A stretch of DNA of 22,956 nucleotides from a virus. Where the stretch lies: the IMG/VR virus record IMGVR_UViG_3300042287_000377, positions 1 through 22,956 of that record; one strand, 5' to 3'. Below the pieces are notes generated by a model that saw only the letters and a list, made by a program, of their open reading frames with translations, had not been told where the DNA came from and did not search any database. The position numbers and the translations under genes were made by a program. This document shows, piece after piece, positions 13,153-20,033 of the stretch (positions are counted from its first letter, which is position 1; each line of letters opens with the position of its first letter).

Positions 13153-14344
13153 AATACTCCCTCAAGAAAGGCAACCAACCCCACTTCCAAACCCTTTCAG
13201 CGTCGAACTGAGACGCGAAATCACGGGCAACCTTAGACGGGCCACGGTCAGCCTTATACGCCTCCACAAGAGCGTTATAAATCGAATCAACAAGCGGGAT
13301 AGACCACCACGCCTTCTGAGGTTCATCCCAAAACGGAACACCCTGCAACAACCAACCATCCTCGGCCACCAGGTCAGCACTCGCCGCCCATCCCGACGCG
13401 ATCACACGCGTCCCGCACGCCTGAGCCTCGATGACAGGGATGCCAAAACCTTCCCCATACGAAGGGTTAGCCAACACGTCAAACGCGCTATAAAGGGCAG
13501 CCATGTCTTCCTGTGAGTAGCCTTTACGCAAACGGTCACGCTCCGGAAAAATAATTGACTCCGGCGGAACACCACAAGCTTGCAACAAAACGGGCAAGTC
13601 AAACCCGCCCATAATCCCCGAAGGCTCGGTGTGAATGTACAGTTTCGACTTTGGGTAAGACTTCAGAAAAATAGACCACGCCAAGATGAGCTCGCTGTAA
13701 GCCTTCCGGTGAATCAGCCCGTTAGCCTTATTCGCGCTGACGACGCCCACCAGGAACTCGTCAGGCTTCACCCCAAGATAGTCGCGTGCTTTCACCCCGT
13801 CACTCATCGTCTCGCGTGGCTTAAACGTCTTGGTGCAAATTGCGTGAGGGATATAAGTGCTGGCGATTCCTGCCGCTTCAAGTTGGCGTTGCCCATGCGG
13901 TGACATTGTGACAGGTGTCACGTTGGCTCTTAACAGCCATTTTGCACAGGCTGGCGGCAACGACTGGTGATCAAGCGGAACCCACGAAATAAACTTTGTC
14001 GGGAAATCGTTGCGCGGCGGAACATCGTTATACACCCACACGTCATAGAGCGTGAAACACGCATCAGGCACGCCCGGATTCTGCCCCACAAAATCCTCAT
14101 GCCACGGCTGGATAACGTCGTCCGAATACTGTTTGAACCCGCGAGGGTAATGAGGAATCTTCTTCCCAGCAAACTCAAGCTCACCAGCAACACCCTCAAG
14201 CCCGTAATTACTCAGTGCCGCCACCTTAATACCGTGGCGCACCATCCGCTCCACCAACATTGCACCCTGTTGCCCGTAACCTGTCGGCTGTCCGGGCGAA
14301 TTAGACACGAAAGAAATAAGGCCGTCAATTTGTTCGTAGGTCAT
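13142..14344 (-). CDS. GT4-type glycosyltransferase (GT-B fold), 400 aa
   Basis: Retaining GT-B enzyme. The N-terminal domain begins with FVSNSPGQPTGYGQQGAMLV, the acceptor-side glycine loop. The C-terminal domain has VGVVSANKANGLIHRKAYSE (199-218) and the donor-binding ANPSYGEGFGIPVIEAQACG (292-311), with the E298-x7-E306 pair. Length is typical. It is first in the sugar-modification block and starts after the major capsid terminator, so it needs its own promoter. No ribosome-binding site is visible before its ATG; a TAAACT six bases upstream suggests a leaderless transcript. Confidence 0.9.
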   Translation of the reverse strand: MTYEQIDGLISFVSNSPGQPTGYGQQGAMLVERMVRHGIKVAALSNYGLEGVAGELEFAGKKIPHYPRGFKQYSDDVIQPWHEDFVGQNPGVPDACFTLYDVWVYNDVPPRNDFPTKFISWVPLDHQSLPPACAKWLLRANVTPVTMSPHGQRQLEAAGIASTYIPHAICTKTFKPRETMSDGVKARDYLGVKPDEFLVGVVSANKANGLIHRKAYSELILAWSIFLKSYPKSKLYIHTEPSGIMGGFDLPVLLQACGVPPESIIFPERDRLRKGYSQEDMAALYSAFDVLANPSYGEGFGIPVIEAQACGTRVIASGWAASADLVAEDGWLLQGVPFWDEPQKAWWSIPLVDSIYNALVEAYKADRGPSKVARDFASQFDAERVWKWGWLPFLREYFAS

Positions 14345-14350
14345 GGCAAA

Positions 14351-14356
14351 AGTTTA
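14351..14356 (-). promoter_or_regulatory. Possible -10 element for a leaderless glycosyltransferase transcript
   Basis: On the minus strand TAAACT is followed by six bases (TTTGCC) and the GT4 ATG at 14344. Leaderless mRNAs with TAnnnT about six bases before the start codon are common in actinobacteria. It fits the absence of a Shine-Dalgarno sequence and the terminator upstream. No good -35 hexamer is seen, so support is modest. Confidence 0.35.
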
Positions 14357-14374
14357 GCCCGAAAAATGTCTAAA

Positions 14375-14430
14375 AAAGTTTGCAAAATAAGTTGACACGC
14401 GCCGTCAAATTGCTAGAATTATATATATAG
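14375..14430 (+). promoter_or_regulatory. Rightward promoter of cassette B
   Basis: TTGACA at 14392-14397, a 16-nt spacer and TAGAAT at 14414-14419, then the TATATATATAGGGCAA tract shared with cassette A. The spacer carries a small inverted repeat TTGAC-ACGCGCC-GTCAA that cassette A lacks and that could be an operator. Confidence 0.75.
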
Positions 14431-14447
14431 GGCAAGGCAGAAGCCCT
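14429..14447 (+). promoter_or_regulatory. 5' leader hairpin of cassette B
   Basis: AGGGC (14429-14433) pairs with GCCCT (14443-14447) around a 9-nt loop AAGGCAGAA. Stem and loop match the leader hairpin of cassette A, including the GCAGA in the loop. Confidence 0.45.
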
Positions 14448-14465
14448 CCAACGAAAGGGAACAAA

Positions 14466-14624
14466 ATGGAAATCTGGTTCACAACCGCTAAGAATGGCAA
14501 AGCCTCAGCTTGGTACTTCAACATGAACGCTCGCCGCTCGTTTCGCCTCCCAATGGAAACCGCTGAGTTCATGATTGCCACCGGCGAGGCCGTACAGATC
14601 GCAAAGCCTTTCCACCGCAACTAA
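14466..14624 (+). CDS. Small hypothetical protein of plus-strand cassette B, 52 aa
   Basis: A short gene between the capsid and glycosyltransferase genes, reading against both. The protein begins MEIWFTTAKNGKASAWYFNM and contains RRSFRLPMETAEFMIATGE. It looks like a small beta-alpha fold (strand, basic turn, helix). The ATG follows the site ACGAAAGGGAA, the same as in cassette A, and the gene ends 12 bases before its terminator. There is no clear similarity to the cassette A protein, so only the expression signals are shared. Function not recognised. Confidence 0.82.
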   Translation: MEIWFTTAKNGKASAWYFNMNARRSFRLPMETAEFMIATGEAVQIAKPFHRN

Positions 14625-14636
14625 ACACAGACAAAG

Positions 14637-14671
14637 AAATCCCCCGGCGAACCTACAACGCCGGGGGATTT
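14637..14671. terminator. Bidirectional terminator after major capsid gene and cassette B
   Basis: AAATCCCCCGGCG (14637-14649) pairs with CGCCGGGGGATTT (14659-14671), a 13-bp stem with a 9-nt loop. Rightward it is followed by CAGTTTTT, leftward by CTTTGT. It ends cassette B and lies 16 bases after the capsid stop, so it would also stop or reduce leftward late transcription. Confidence 0.87.
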
Positions 14672-14687
14672 CAGTTTTTACAACCGC

Positions 14688-15848
14688 TTAGGCAGTACCA
14701 CCACGGAAGTGAACAACGCTGGCAGCACCAAGACCAGAGTCCCCGCGCCACGTCACACGGAACGTAGTAACGTCCTGGTTGAACGCGTAGTCAGTCGAAG
14801 TTGCAACCTGAATACCGCCAGCCTGACGAACAATGAAGTCGTCAAGCTTTCCGTACACGATTGACTTCGAGGCGGCAGTTGCAGCAACAGCAGCCATCGA
14901 AGCGTTCTCGTGGATCACGTTGCCCATCAGGTAATCGCGGCCATCAACCGAAATTGAGGGTGCGAAAATGAAGTTACCTGCGGTGTCCTTGATCTTGCGA
15001 ATTGCAGCGAGGGCAGTCGTGGAAACCATAAACCCGTACGATGCGCGGTTGTCACCGGCTACCGAGTAGGTCAGGTCAACAAGGTTCTCGTAGGTCGGGA
15101 CACCGCCGGTTGCCGTACCGGTCACGGCCAGCGAGCTAGCCGTAACGATACCCGTAGGCTCAACAGTTCCCGTACCCGTAGTAAGTGCAGCACCAGCATC
15201 AAACGCGATTTCACGCGAAGAAATACGGGCAACCAAGTCGAGAAGGTTCACGCCACTGTCAGCGATAATCTCGTTGGACAGGCTAACCAGCGCACCGTAC
15301 TTGTAAGCACCAAGGTTTAGCTGGCTGAGAGTCGGGTTCGACTCAGCAATCGCAGAACCAGCAGCGGTCAGTGCATACGTTCCCGCAGCCGTAACCTTCG
15401 GGATCTGAAGCGTGTTGCCACCAGTGGTGTTGATGATGGTGGACGTGCTAAACAGCGGGTTGCTGTTCTGCAGGAACTCGAACACCTGGTCGTAGAAAGC
15501 GTAAGGAACAACGCCAGAACCCGAAGTCGGGGTCAGGGCGGCGCGGAACTCGTGACCACGCATTTCGCCCATAGCAATGCTACGAAGAATCGCAGAATCG
15601 TCACGAGCCTCAACAGCAGGAACGAAACCGCGAGCGGCCTCGGCAACCTCAGCCTGACGCTCCTCAGAGCGGCGTGCTACGGAAATGCCGGTGTCAATGT
15701 CGGCAATACGAGCCTCAAGACGCTCAACGTGTCCAAGGTCGTCAACGGTAAGGCCACGGGCCTCAGACTCAGCCCGATCAAGGATGTCACGAACCTGAAA
15801 AATCAGGTTAGCGCGTTCCTCAGTCTGGCCCTTAATGAAATCACTCAT
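14688..15848 (-). CDS. Major capsid protein, HK97 fold, 386 aa
   Basis: The N-terminal ~100 residues form a charged coiled-coil delta/scaffold domain (EERANLIFQVRDILDRAESE, then LGHVERLEARIADIDTG). The mature HK97-type body follows: SGVVPYAFYDQVFEFLQNSN, TLQIPKVTAAGTYALTAAGS, the E-loop-like region AESNPTLSQLNLGAYKYGAL, VSLSNEIIADSGVNLLDLVA and the C-terminal DFIVRQAGGIQVA with FRVTWRGDSGL. The delta domain is presumably removed by the protease encoded just upstream. The start has GGAG eight bases upstream, a good site for a highly made protein. Confidence 0.95.
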   Translation of the reverse strand: MSDFIKGQTEERANLIFQVRDILDRAESEARGLTVDDLGHVERLEARIADIDTGISVARRSEERQAEVAEAARGFVPAVEARDDSAILRSIAMGEMRGHEFRAALTPTSGSGVVPYAFYDQVFEFLQNSNPLFSTSTIINTTGGNTLQIPKVTAAGTYALTAAGSAIAESNPTLSQLNLGAYKYGALVSLSNEIIADSGVNLLDLVARISSREIAFDAGAALTTGTGTVEPTGIVTASSLAVTGTATGGVPTYENLVDLTYSVAGDNRASYGFMVSTTALAAIRKIKDTAGNFIFAPSISVDGRDYLMGNVIHENASMAAVAATAASKSIVYGKLDDFIVRQAGGIQVATSTDYAFNQDVTTFRVTWRGDSGLGAASVVHFRGGTA

Positions 15849-15971
15849 TGTGAATACTCCAAAGGTAGAAAGGATTATGAACGGTAACCGCTGACGGAAA
15901 ACCTAGCATCGCCGCTAACGGTCAAACGCATACCTTAAGAATACCAAACTCTCTACTCAGTAGAGCGAGGA
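15849..15971 (-). promoter_or_regulatory. Leader of the major capsid gene: direct repeat and hairpin
   Basis: This 123-nt gap is the longest inside the head genes. It holds a direct repeat CCGCTGACGG (15888-15897) and CCGCTAACGG (15912-15921) at a 24-nt step, and the palindrome CTCTACTCAGTAGAG (15951-15965) just after the protease stop, which can form a short hairpin. TTGACC at 15925-15920 has a TAGGTT only 14 nt away, so no convincing promoter is claimed. The element may be a processing or expression signal for the capsid gene. Confidence 0.35.
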
Positions 15972-16724
15972 TTACAGGCTTTCCAGCAACTCCATGAGCG
16001 CAAGCTTCTTACGGTGCAACGCCAACTGATCAAGGCCGTTCTGCTCAGACATCGCCTCATCCATCGGCGCATCCTCAACCGGTGCTTCTTCTTCAGGAAC
16101 CAAAGCGTCCAAAACCAACTCCATAACTTCCTTCTCAGCGTAAGTGATTGGCTCACCAGCGGCAACCTTGCCGAGCACCATGCTGAGCGCGTCATAATCA
16201 ACGCCGACAGCCATAACAACATCTTCTAGTGACCGAACCTGCGCCGTGGAATTGGTGCTCGGGTAAGCGGGGAAGGCCACCCCCGTGGAAACTTCGAGCA
16301 AGCGCACAGATTTCAATGTTCGTTCCGTTCCATCAGCGTTCCAAGTGTCACCGTTTGGCGGCACAGTAAATCCAAAACTAAACCCAGTAACGTCACCGCG
16401 CTGAATAAGAACCTTCGCGTCCCGACCTGCCTGAGTGTCAGGCAAATCAGCCTCAATGCGCAAACCCAACTCATCTTCATAGAGTCGCAGCGTTTTGGAA
16501 CGAGTAGATCCGAGAACCGTAGAAGAGTCGTGATTCCACAAAAGTTTGATGTCGTTCTTAGAGCGCAGCGAAAGCTTGAACGCTCCAGGCGCAATACGCT
16601 CCACGAACGGGAGCGGGGATGAGGCTTCGTTGAATCTCGCCGCATAGCCCGTGAGGGTCATGCCGTCAGCGGTTTCACGCACCTCAAAATCGTTTGTGAA
16701 TACGCGGGTTTCAATTTTTGACAC
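15972..16724 (-). CDS. Possible free protease from an internal GTG start, 250 aa
   Basis: Inside the fusion gene, GTG 16724 (Val307, before SKIETRVFTNDFEV) is preceded by AAGGGA at an ideal six-base distance. Initiation here would give a protease of ordinary length without the HAD and helical domains. The codon lies exactly at the domain boundary, after the linker AENTNRSKGRT. This is a nested in-frame product, reminiscent of other phage head genes with internal starts. Confidence 0.45.
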   Translation of the reverse strand: MSKIETRVFTNDFEVRETADGMTLTGYAARFNEASSPLPFVERIAPGAFKLSLRSKNDIKLLWNHDSSTVLGSTRSKTLRLYEDELGLRIEADLPDTQAGRDAKVLIQRGDVTGFSFGFTVPPNGDTWNADGTERTLKSVRLLEVSTGVAFPAYPSTNSTAQVRSLEDVVMAVGVDYDALSMVLGKVAAGEPITYAEKEVMELVLDALVPEEEAPVEDAPMDEAMSEQNGLDQLALHRKKLALMELLESL

Positions 16725-17642
16725 GGTACGTCCCTTAGATCGGTTAGTGTTCTCCGCCTCAATTCTACCAATTATATCCTCAGCATAGGAAAGCACCCTG
16801 CGCGCGCCAGCCTTGCCACCATCCGAACCCCACAACGCATGAGCAACAACACCCGCGCTCGGATAGTCTTCGTTGTCCGGGTCGGCACTTGGGGCATCAA
16901 GGTCAACTAGGTGGCGGGAAATCCACGCCGCAATCCGCACCCACTTATCCGCCGAAACCTGACCGGCAACCATATCCCGCGCCTCACGCACCGTTCGCCC
17001 CGTCAAACCATCCCCAGCAAGCCCCTCAGCGAACCACTCAAGCCCTTTACGTGCCGCGTCCACCATGTAAGCCGGTGGTGTCAAATCAACCGCCCTAGCC
17101 TCCGCACGAGAAGCCGGAACTTCATTAGGATGCAGTGCCGTAATACCGGCAGCGCGATAGGCCGCGCGTGCGCCCTCATCGTTATCCACCGCAACCATCA
17201 CGTTATATGTTTCCATCAACCGCACCGCAGTCTCAGCCTTGAACTCATTACTTGTCAAAGACTCATCCGGGCGCATAATCAAATCATCAAAACGCACACC
17301 CGCATCAGTCAGCTCGGTAGCGGTGCGCTCACGATCTTCCTCGAGTCTGCCCGTCACCACAAAGATAGACGTGTCCGGGAAACTGTCAAGATAACTCAAC
17401 AGTTCCTCATTGACTTTGTTGCCATCAATAAAAATTGTGCCGTCAATATCAGTCACCACAACCTGTGGCCCCGACTCATTACGCTCACCCAAAAACTCCA
17501 CCTCCTCCGCCAACGAAATCGCCACCGCCTGATCAATCGCAGACTCCTTCGTTGTGTGGCAACCAAACACCTCATCGGAGTCAACAGCCATGACGGCCCA
17601 ACCCGCACACTCAGCGGACTTATCAGTGATGTAATAAGGCAT
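15972..17642 (-). CDS. HAD phosphatase - capsid maturation protease fusion, 556 aa
   Basis: Several domains in one frame. Residues 1-50 are a small N-terminal module (ECAGWAVMAVDSDEVFGCHT). Residues 60-170 are a HAD phosphatase with all four motifs: D65-x-D67-G-T, VVTGR (Thr97), Lys135 in NEFKAETA, and D153-N-D155. The MRPDES and VDNDEGARAAYRAAGI stretches resemble the 3'-phosphatase domain of polynucleotide kinase/phosphatase. Residues 190-295 are a helical domain with DKWVRIAAWISRH and HALWGSDGGKAG, known from phage protease fusions. Residues 309-470 are the S78-type prohead protease, with probable catalytic His371 (LLWNHDSS) and Ser422 (VTGFSFGF). An acidic helical tail follows. The start overlaps the upstream stop as TAATG. 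The protease cuts the capsid delta domain; the role of the phosphatase is unknown. Confidence 0.9.
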   Translation of the reverse strand: MPYYITDKSAECAGWAVMAVDSDEVFGCHTTKESAIDQAVAISLAEEVEFLGERNESGPQVVVTDIDGTIFIDGNKVNEELLSYLDSFPDTSIFVVTGRLEEDRERTATELTDAGVRFDDLIMRPDESLTSNEFKAETAVRLMETYNVMVAVDNDEGARAAYRAAGITALHPNEVPASRAEARAVDLTPPAYMVDAARKGLEWFAEGLAGDGLTGRTVREARDMVAGQVSADKWVRIAAWISRHLVDLDAPSADPDNEDYPSAGVVAHALWGSDGGKAGARRVLSYAEDIIGRIEAENTNRSKGRTVSKIETRVFTNDFEVRETADGMTLTGYAARFNEASSPLPFVERIAPGAFKLSLRSKNDIKLLWNHDSSTVLGSTRSKTLRLYEDELGLRIEADLPDTQAGRDAKVLIQRGDVTGFSFGFTVPPNGDTWNADGTERTLKSVRLLEVSTGVAFPAYPSTNSTAQVRSLEDVVMAVGVDYDALSMVLGKVAAGEPITYAEKEVMELVLDALVPEEEAPVEDAPMDEAMSEQNGLDQLALHRKKLALMELLESL

Positions 17643-18178
17643 TATTCGCTCGTTATGTAAGTGCCGGAAATGTGAAAGTTGTCCGCAACATTCAACGTAA
17701 TTGGAGAACCCTGCGCGAAAGCAACGTTAAAAGTAGTGTTGCCCTGAGCGTCCATAGACTCCAAACGCAACTGAGACTCCCCAGCAAAGACGTGACCGAA
17801 AATCGGGTACGTTCTCCCAGTGCTTATGTCGTGCAAACAACCCGCCGTCAACTCGTAAGCAAACGCGGCCGGGTAAGGCAAGTTCACATAGTATTGCCCC
17901 GAGCCAAAACTGGTGATGTTGTCAAAGTCAACTTGAATCTCAAAATGAACTAGCGAACCCATTTTCACAAAACTGCCGGTAAAAAGTGGTGGGCCGTTGA
18001 AAGTTGGTTGAGTTCCAAGCGTTCCACCCTCAACCGTAAACTCAGCCGGAGCGGGCCACACAAAATCAGGTGCAACACTAACCGTCGCCGTCGCCGCGCC
18101 CGAAGTCGTCACAGTCGCGGAAGCGGGTGGGATAACGTCAACGACAGCCGTGGAGGTCGTCACCGTTACAGTGGTCAA
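17642..18178 (-). CDS. Beta-rich virion protein, head-fibre or decoration candidate, 178 aa
   Basis: A Thr/Val/Ala-rich N-terminal stretch (1-38; repeated TVTTS and TVS units) leads to a C-terminal domain FTVEGGTLGTQPTF, PLFTGSFVKMGSLVHFEIQ, ITSFGSGQYYVNLPYP, then FHISGTYITSE. I recall this second part from structural proteins of environmental phages, where it is thought to form a trimeric surface domain. The start is TTG 18178, overlapping the previous stop as TTGA. Its place between portal and protease is unusual for a tail fibre and suggests a capsid- or portal-associated fibre. Function inferred. Confidence 0.65.
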   Translation of the reverse strand: MTTVTVTTSTAVVDVIPPASATVTTSGAATATVSVAPDFVWPAPAEFTVEGGTLGTQPTFNGPPLFTGSFVKMGSLVHFEIQVDFDNITSFGSGQYYVNLPYPAAFAYELTAGCLHDISTGRTYPIFGHVFAGESQLRLESMDAQGNTTFNVAFAQGSPITLNVADNFHISGTYITSE

Positions 18179-18528
18179 CGTGTAACCTCGGGCGACACTA
18201 GAAAATTACCCTCAACAAGACGTGTGACAGTCGAACCGCTCACAAGCTCAAGATCGTAAACGTACTGACCGGAAGGTGTCGCGTCAATCGCAGCGGTTTG
18301 CGTAGCAGTCAAAGCCACAACAATAGTCCCAGCCGTCCCACCCAACGTGATACCAGTACCAGAAGTCAGGTTGACAATGGCCGAACCGCCATCAAAACCA
18401 TCACGCACCTGCATCCGCGCCGAATACCCCGACAAGTTCACAGGTGTCCCGCCAGTCTGCCACGTCAACGTGTAATCAAAAGACGCGCCCTGATAGCACG
18501 ACATATCTAAACGGCCCGGTGCTTGCAT
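18175..18528 (-). CDS. Beta-rich virion-associated protein, 117 aa
   Basis: Begins MQAPGRLDMSCYQGASFDYT. The core has VNLSGYSARMQVRDGFDGGS, a series of Thr/Gly-rich strands (LTSGTGITLGGTAGTIVVAL) and GQYVYDLELVSG, ending RLVEGNFLVSPEVTR. The RMQVR and LxEGxFxxxPEVTR pattern is widespread in phage proteins that resemble the N-terminal (Ig-like) part of upper-baseplate or fibre proteins. It may be an adaptor for the beta-rich protein that follows. ATG 18528 overlaps the portal stop as TGATG; a GTG one codon earlier is an alternative. Confidence 0.65.
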   Translation of the reverse strand: MQAPGRLDMSCYQGASFDYTLTWQTGGTPVNLSGYSARMQVRDGFDGGSAIVNLTSGTGITLGGTAGTIVVALTATQTAAIDATPSGQYVYDLELVSGSTVTRLVEGNFLVSPEVTR

Positions 18529-19886
18529 CACTTCACCTCGTAAACAGCAGTTGGGTCTGTTTGGTCAATCTGCGCCACCGGTTGCAACTGGCTCGATGGT
18601 AGGCCCGTGTGGGCAATCTCGCCAAGACCGACAGCCGCCAACGACTCCGCCGGGTCGAAGCCGGACAACACAAGCACGTTGACCATTCTGACTCTTTTCT
18701 CCTCGGCGGTGAGAGCCTGATCCGTAATCGTCACGTTAGCCAACGGCACTCGAACGGTATCGGCGGCCTCGGATTCCACGGGCAACATATCTTCCATTCG
18801 TCGCACGTCATTTATGCTTAAGTAGCCCGCTTGTAGTCCCGACGAATACGCGGCAGTACGCGCCTGAATGTTCGCACGAAGCAACGCATCCATGTTGAAC
18901 TTCACATAAGCGTTCTCACCACCAGGCGAACGCCTCATAAGCGGTGAAATGGCTTGCTCAATTTTTGCCACCATCGGCTGAATAGTCGAAGTCAAAAACG
19001 CCCGGTTGTTTTCCTCAACGCTTGCATAGGCCATCGTGCCCGGAAGCCCGAGCAGGTGCGGTGGAATGTTCAAGGCGCGCGCCACATCCTCAACAGCAAA
19101 ACGGCGTGAGTCAATCAGGCTCGACTGTTGCGGATCAATCTGAGTCGGCTTGAATTGTGCGCCGCCCGAAAGCACGCCAGTACGGTTAGACCGCGACCAA
19201 CCCGAGTGCCGTGAGTCAAACCCAGACCGCAAATTGTCAGCTTGTTCCTGCGTAAGGTTGCCGGGGAACTCAATAACGCCGGCAAGGTTAGTTCCCGACC
19301 CAAAGAAGGTTGCCGCGAACTTCTCGAGAGCAAGCGCAAGACCAAAGTTTTCTTTCAACGCAGTCACCCGCGAAACACCACGCACCTGACCAGGACGCAA
19401 CAGATCCGGGATATAAAGAATCTCATCGCTCGTCAACGGTTGTTCTTCGCCCACAACATTGAACTGGAGTCGGCCAATACCGTTGCGAACAATCTGCACA
19501 CTCGTCGGGTTCAACACAACAAGGTTGACAACCTCGCCCCGCCGGTTCGAGTACACGCGAATAAACGCATTGCCATCAAGTAGCAGACTCGTCACCACCG
19601 ACGAATAAAACGCTTGGCGTGGCAGGTCAACATCAGGCTGATCCACCCACGACGGCTTAGGCCGAAACGGAAACCGCGCCCCATCACGATTCACAAAACA
19701 GTCAACCGGCAACGTCGAAACCAAATCGCTGATAAGACTGACACCGCTGAAAATCGCGTTGACCTGAAACACCGTGTCATTGTTCACAACAGTGCCAGCA
19801 AGGTTGTTCAACTCAACCATGTCGCCCGAAGCCCACATGGTTTGATACGAGATATTGCGCTGCTCGAACAGACGATTGAACAACAT
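18528..19886 (-). CDS. Portal protein, HK97-type, 452 aa
   Basis: Dodecameric ring through which DNA enters the head. Recognised by VNNDTVFQVNAIFSGVSLIS and DLVSTLPVDCFVNRDG near the N-terminus, LLLDGNAFIRVYSNRRGEVV (about 105-124), EILYIPDLLRPGQVRGVSRV and the stem/clip region LNIPPHLLGLPGTMAYASVE, followed by NNRAFLTSTIQPMVAKIEQA. The C-terminal tail is flexible. Length fits the Phage_portal family. The start overlaps the small membrane gene as TAATG. Confidence 0.95.
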   Translation of the reverse strand: MLFNRLFEQRNISYQTMWASGDMVELNNLAGTVVNNDTVFQVNAIFSGVSLISDLVSTLPVDCFVNRDGARFPFRPKPSWVDQPDVDLPRQAFYSSVVTSLLLDGNAFIRVYSNRRGEVVNLVVLNPTSVQIVRNGIGRLQFNVVGEEQPLTSDEILYIPDLLRPGQVRGVSRVTALKENFGLALALEKFAATFFGSGTNLAGVIEFPGNLTQEQADNLRSGFDSRHSGWSRSNRTGVLSGGAQFKPTQIDPQQSSLIDSRRFAVEDVARALNIPPHLLGLPGTMAYASVEENNRAFLTSTIQPMVAKIEQAISPLMRRSPGGENAYVKFNMDALLRANIQARTAAYSSGLQAGYLSINDVRRMEDMLPVESEAADTVRVPLANVTITDQALTAEEKRVRMVNVLVLSGFDPAESLAAVGLGEIAHTGLPSSQLQPVAQIDQTDPTAVYEVK

Positions 19887-20029
19887 TATTTACTCATTCC
19901 AAAAGCGAACCCGACAAGCACCAAACACGCGCCACCAACAATCAAACCGGCGGGCAAGAAAACCAGCGAGACACCAGCGGTGATAACAATCAGCCCGGCA
20001 ATCTGCGCGACCATTGAAAAAAGTTTCAT
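19886..20029 (-). CDS. Small two-span membrane protein between terL and portal, 47 aa
   Basis: The protein begins MKLFSMVAQIAGLIVITAGV and has two hydrophobic helices (about 5-25 and 27-44) separated by a Pro-Ala turn, ending with MSK. ATG 20029 follows GGATAGG and lies five bases after the terL stop; its TAA overlaps the portal ATG. Both junctions support a real gene. Very small membrane proteins at this place occur in other actinophages; the role is unknown. Confidence 0.78.
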   Translation of the reverse strand: MKLFSMVAQIAGLIVITAGVSLVFLPAGLIVGGACLVLVGFAFGMSK

Positions 20030-20033
20030 AAAC

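Noticed and set aside
15920-15925. TTGACC as -35 of a capsid promoter
   Set aside because: The only -10-like hexamer (TAGGTT) is 14 bases away, too close for a standard promoter.
16911-17660. 249-aa plus-strand ORF opposite the protease fusion
   Set aside because: Its frame mirrors the real gene, it has low-complexity His/Arg/Pro composition and no ribosome-binding site.
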